Assembly: GCA_905221605.1 (NCBI GenBank) | Contig: CAJNDS010002745.1 | Span: 1-64,000, forward strand | Length of the DNA: 64,000 bases | Direction of reading: 5' to 3' | DNA from: Symbiodinium natans | Lineage: Eukaryota; Sar; Dinophyceae; Suessiales; Symbiodiniaceae | Shown: piece by piece, positions 63,331-64,000 of the stretch | Layout: each line of letters starts with the position of its first letter | How positions within the stretch are numbered: the first letter of the stretch is position 1 | Position numbers and translations under genes: made by a program | The notes under the pieces: generated by a model | Seen by the model: only the letters and a program-made list of their open reading frames with translations | Told to the model about the DNA's origin: nothing | Databases searched by the model: none

Positions 63331-64000
63331 GGCCCTTGCGCGACCCCGGTCGGTGGGGAGGCCGGGCCCAAGACGCGCGACCCCAGCATAGGAGGTCCTG
63401 TCAACAAAGACCAAGCTGGGCCAGAGAAGCCCTTGCACCAGCGGGTGGCCCGGCCTTCCGCGCTTGGCCCTCGCCATTCTGCCATATGAATGAGCTTGGG
63501 TCCGGAATTGGGCTTGAGGGTGTCTTAAACACAGTATGGGTGAAACAGATTGTCCCGCTCCCTGTTGATCCAGGAAAGTGTATAGGCTCAAGCAACAGCA
63601 GCAGTCAACATGTCCCACCCCGGCCAGCGGGGAGACTCGAGGTGTAAGCCCCCTTGATAGGGGGGCTGTGAAGGGTTTGGCCTACTTGTGCACCTTCTCT
63701 GTGACGGCTGCCAAAGTACTCTATTATTCTGCCAGGGCGCCGGCAATGTTGCCCTCGCCAGGGTTGCCCCCGCCAGGGTTGCGCCTGCCAGGGTTGCCCC
63801 TCCATCTCATGGCTCGGGTTGGAAAAACCGACACGGGGCTTGCCCTGGCTTTAGCTTGGCCTTGAGGGTGTCTTAAACACAGTAGTTTGGATCCAGGACA
63901 GTGCAGGCTCAAGCAACAGCACCATCCCGGCCATGCGGGAGAGTTGAGCCTTGATAGGGACCCCCCCCCCACCCGCCGTGCCAGGGTTGGGTGGCCCCCG
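63331..64000 (+). repeat. Degenerate segment with repeated blocks and scattered minisatellite units
   Basis: Two diverged copies of a block with GGGTGTCTTAAACACAGTA, GATCCAGGA and GGCTCAAGCAACAGCA lie at about 63515-63660 and 63866-63960. A second pair, TTGTGCACCTTCTCTG(C/T)GACGGC, lies at about 63117 and 63686. A short minisatellite run lies at 63745-63800. Open frames here are repeat-derived and I call no gene. Confidence 0.7.

Noticed and set aside
1-64000. tRNA, rRNA and riboswitch genes
   Set aside because: I looked for tRNA-like cloverleaf boxes and conserved rRNA blocks by eye and saw none. A covariance-model scan would be needed to exclude them.

Overview
The window looks like nuclear DNA of a dinoflagellate. 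Four things point there: dozens of short TTTAGGG/CCCTAAA (plant/dinoflagellate-type telomere) arrays inside ordinary sequence; a fragment of mitochondrial cytochrome b of dinoflagellate type; a candidate relic of the dinoflagellate spliced leader beside a gene start; and a large Ty1/copia element with accessory domains. Symbiodiniaceae is a reasonable guess, but the genus cannot be fixed from this sequence alone.

Layout. (1) Positions 1-6213, minus strand: a long, apparently intronless protein gene with a WW domain, an S1-like RNA-binding fold, three CCCH zinc fingers and a SAM-like region. It runs off the left edge and its frame is broken four times. Three of the breaks sit at homopolymer runs and the fourth lies in a short interval that contains them. 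(2) 6213-42181: about 36 kb of almost gene-free sequence. Short telomere-like arrays in both orientations alternate with 100-400 bp spacers, many of which are palindromic MITE-like elements of several families. Microsatellites and long poly-G/C tracts also occur. One island (about 22.9-24.1 kb) has weak coding character on the minus strand. (3) 42182-51953: a complete 9.77-kb Ty1/copia retrotransposon inserted inside a CCCTAAA array. (4) 51954-61600: more telomere-repeat/MITE mosaic, interrupted by a small CCCH zinc-finger gene on the minus strand (58735-59538). (5) 61600-64000: a GC-rich 15-bp minisatellite with an AT-rich nuclear copy of mitochondrial cob (62541-62935) embedded in it.

The retrotransposon is the main system here. 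Its 290-bp LTRs look identical. A primer-binding site complementary to the anticodon loop of initiator tRNA-Met (half-tRNA priming) follows the left LTR directly, and a purine tract precedes the right LTR. Two overlapping frames encode a 710-aa gag-side protein and a 2371-aa protein with CCCH and CCHC fingers, aspartic protease, integrase, reverse transcriptase, RNase H and a membrane-anchored Cys/His tail. The polyprotein also carries two extra modules on either side of the integrase: one with the motif order of a C5-cytosine methyltransferase, and one with the HxD...H...R signature of a 2-oxoglutarate/Fe(II) dioxygenase. If these are active, the element carries its own DNA-methylation writer and a possible base oxidiser or eraser. 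That function is inferred from motifs only.

The repeat landscape suggests layered history. Telomere-like arrays were already internal when the copia element inserted, because removing the element and one 6-bp duplication restores the heptamer phase exactly. Several arrays sit inside or at the ends of MITE-like palindromes.
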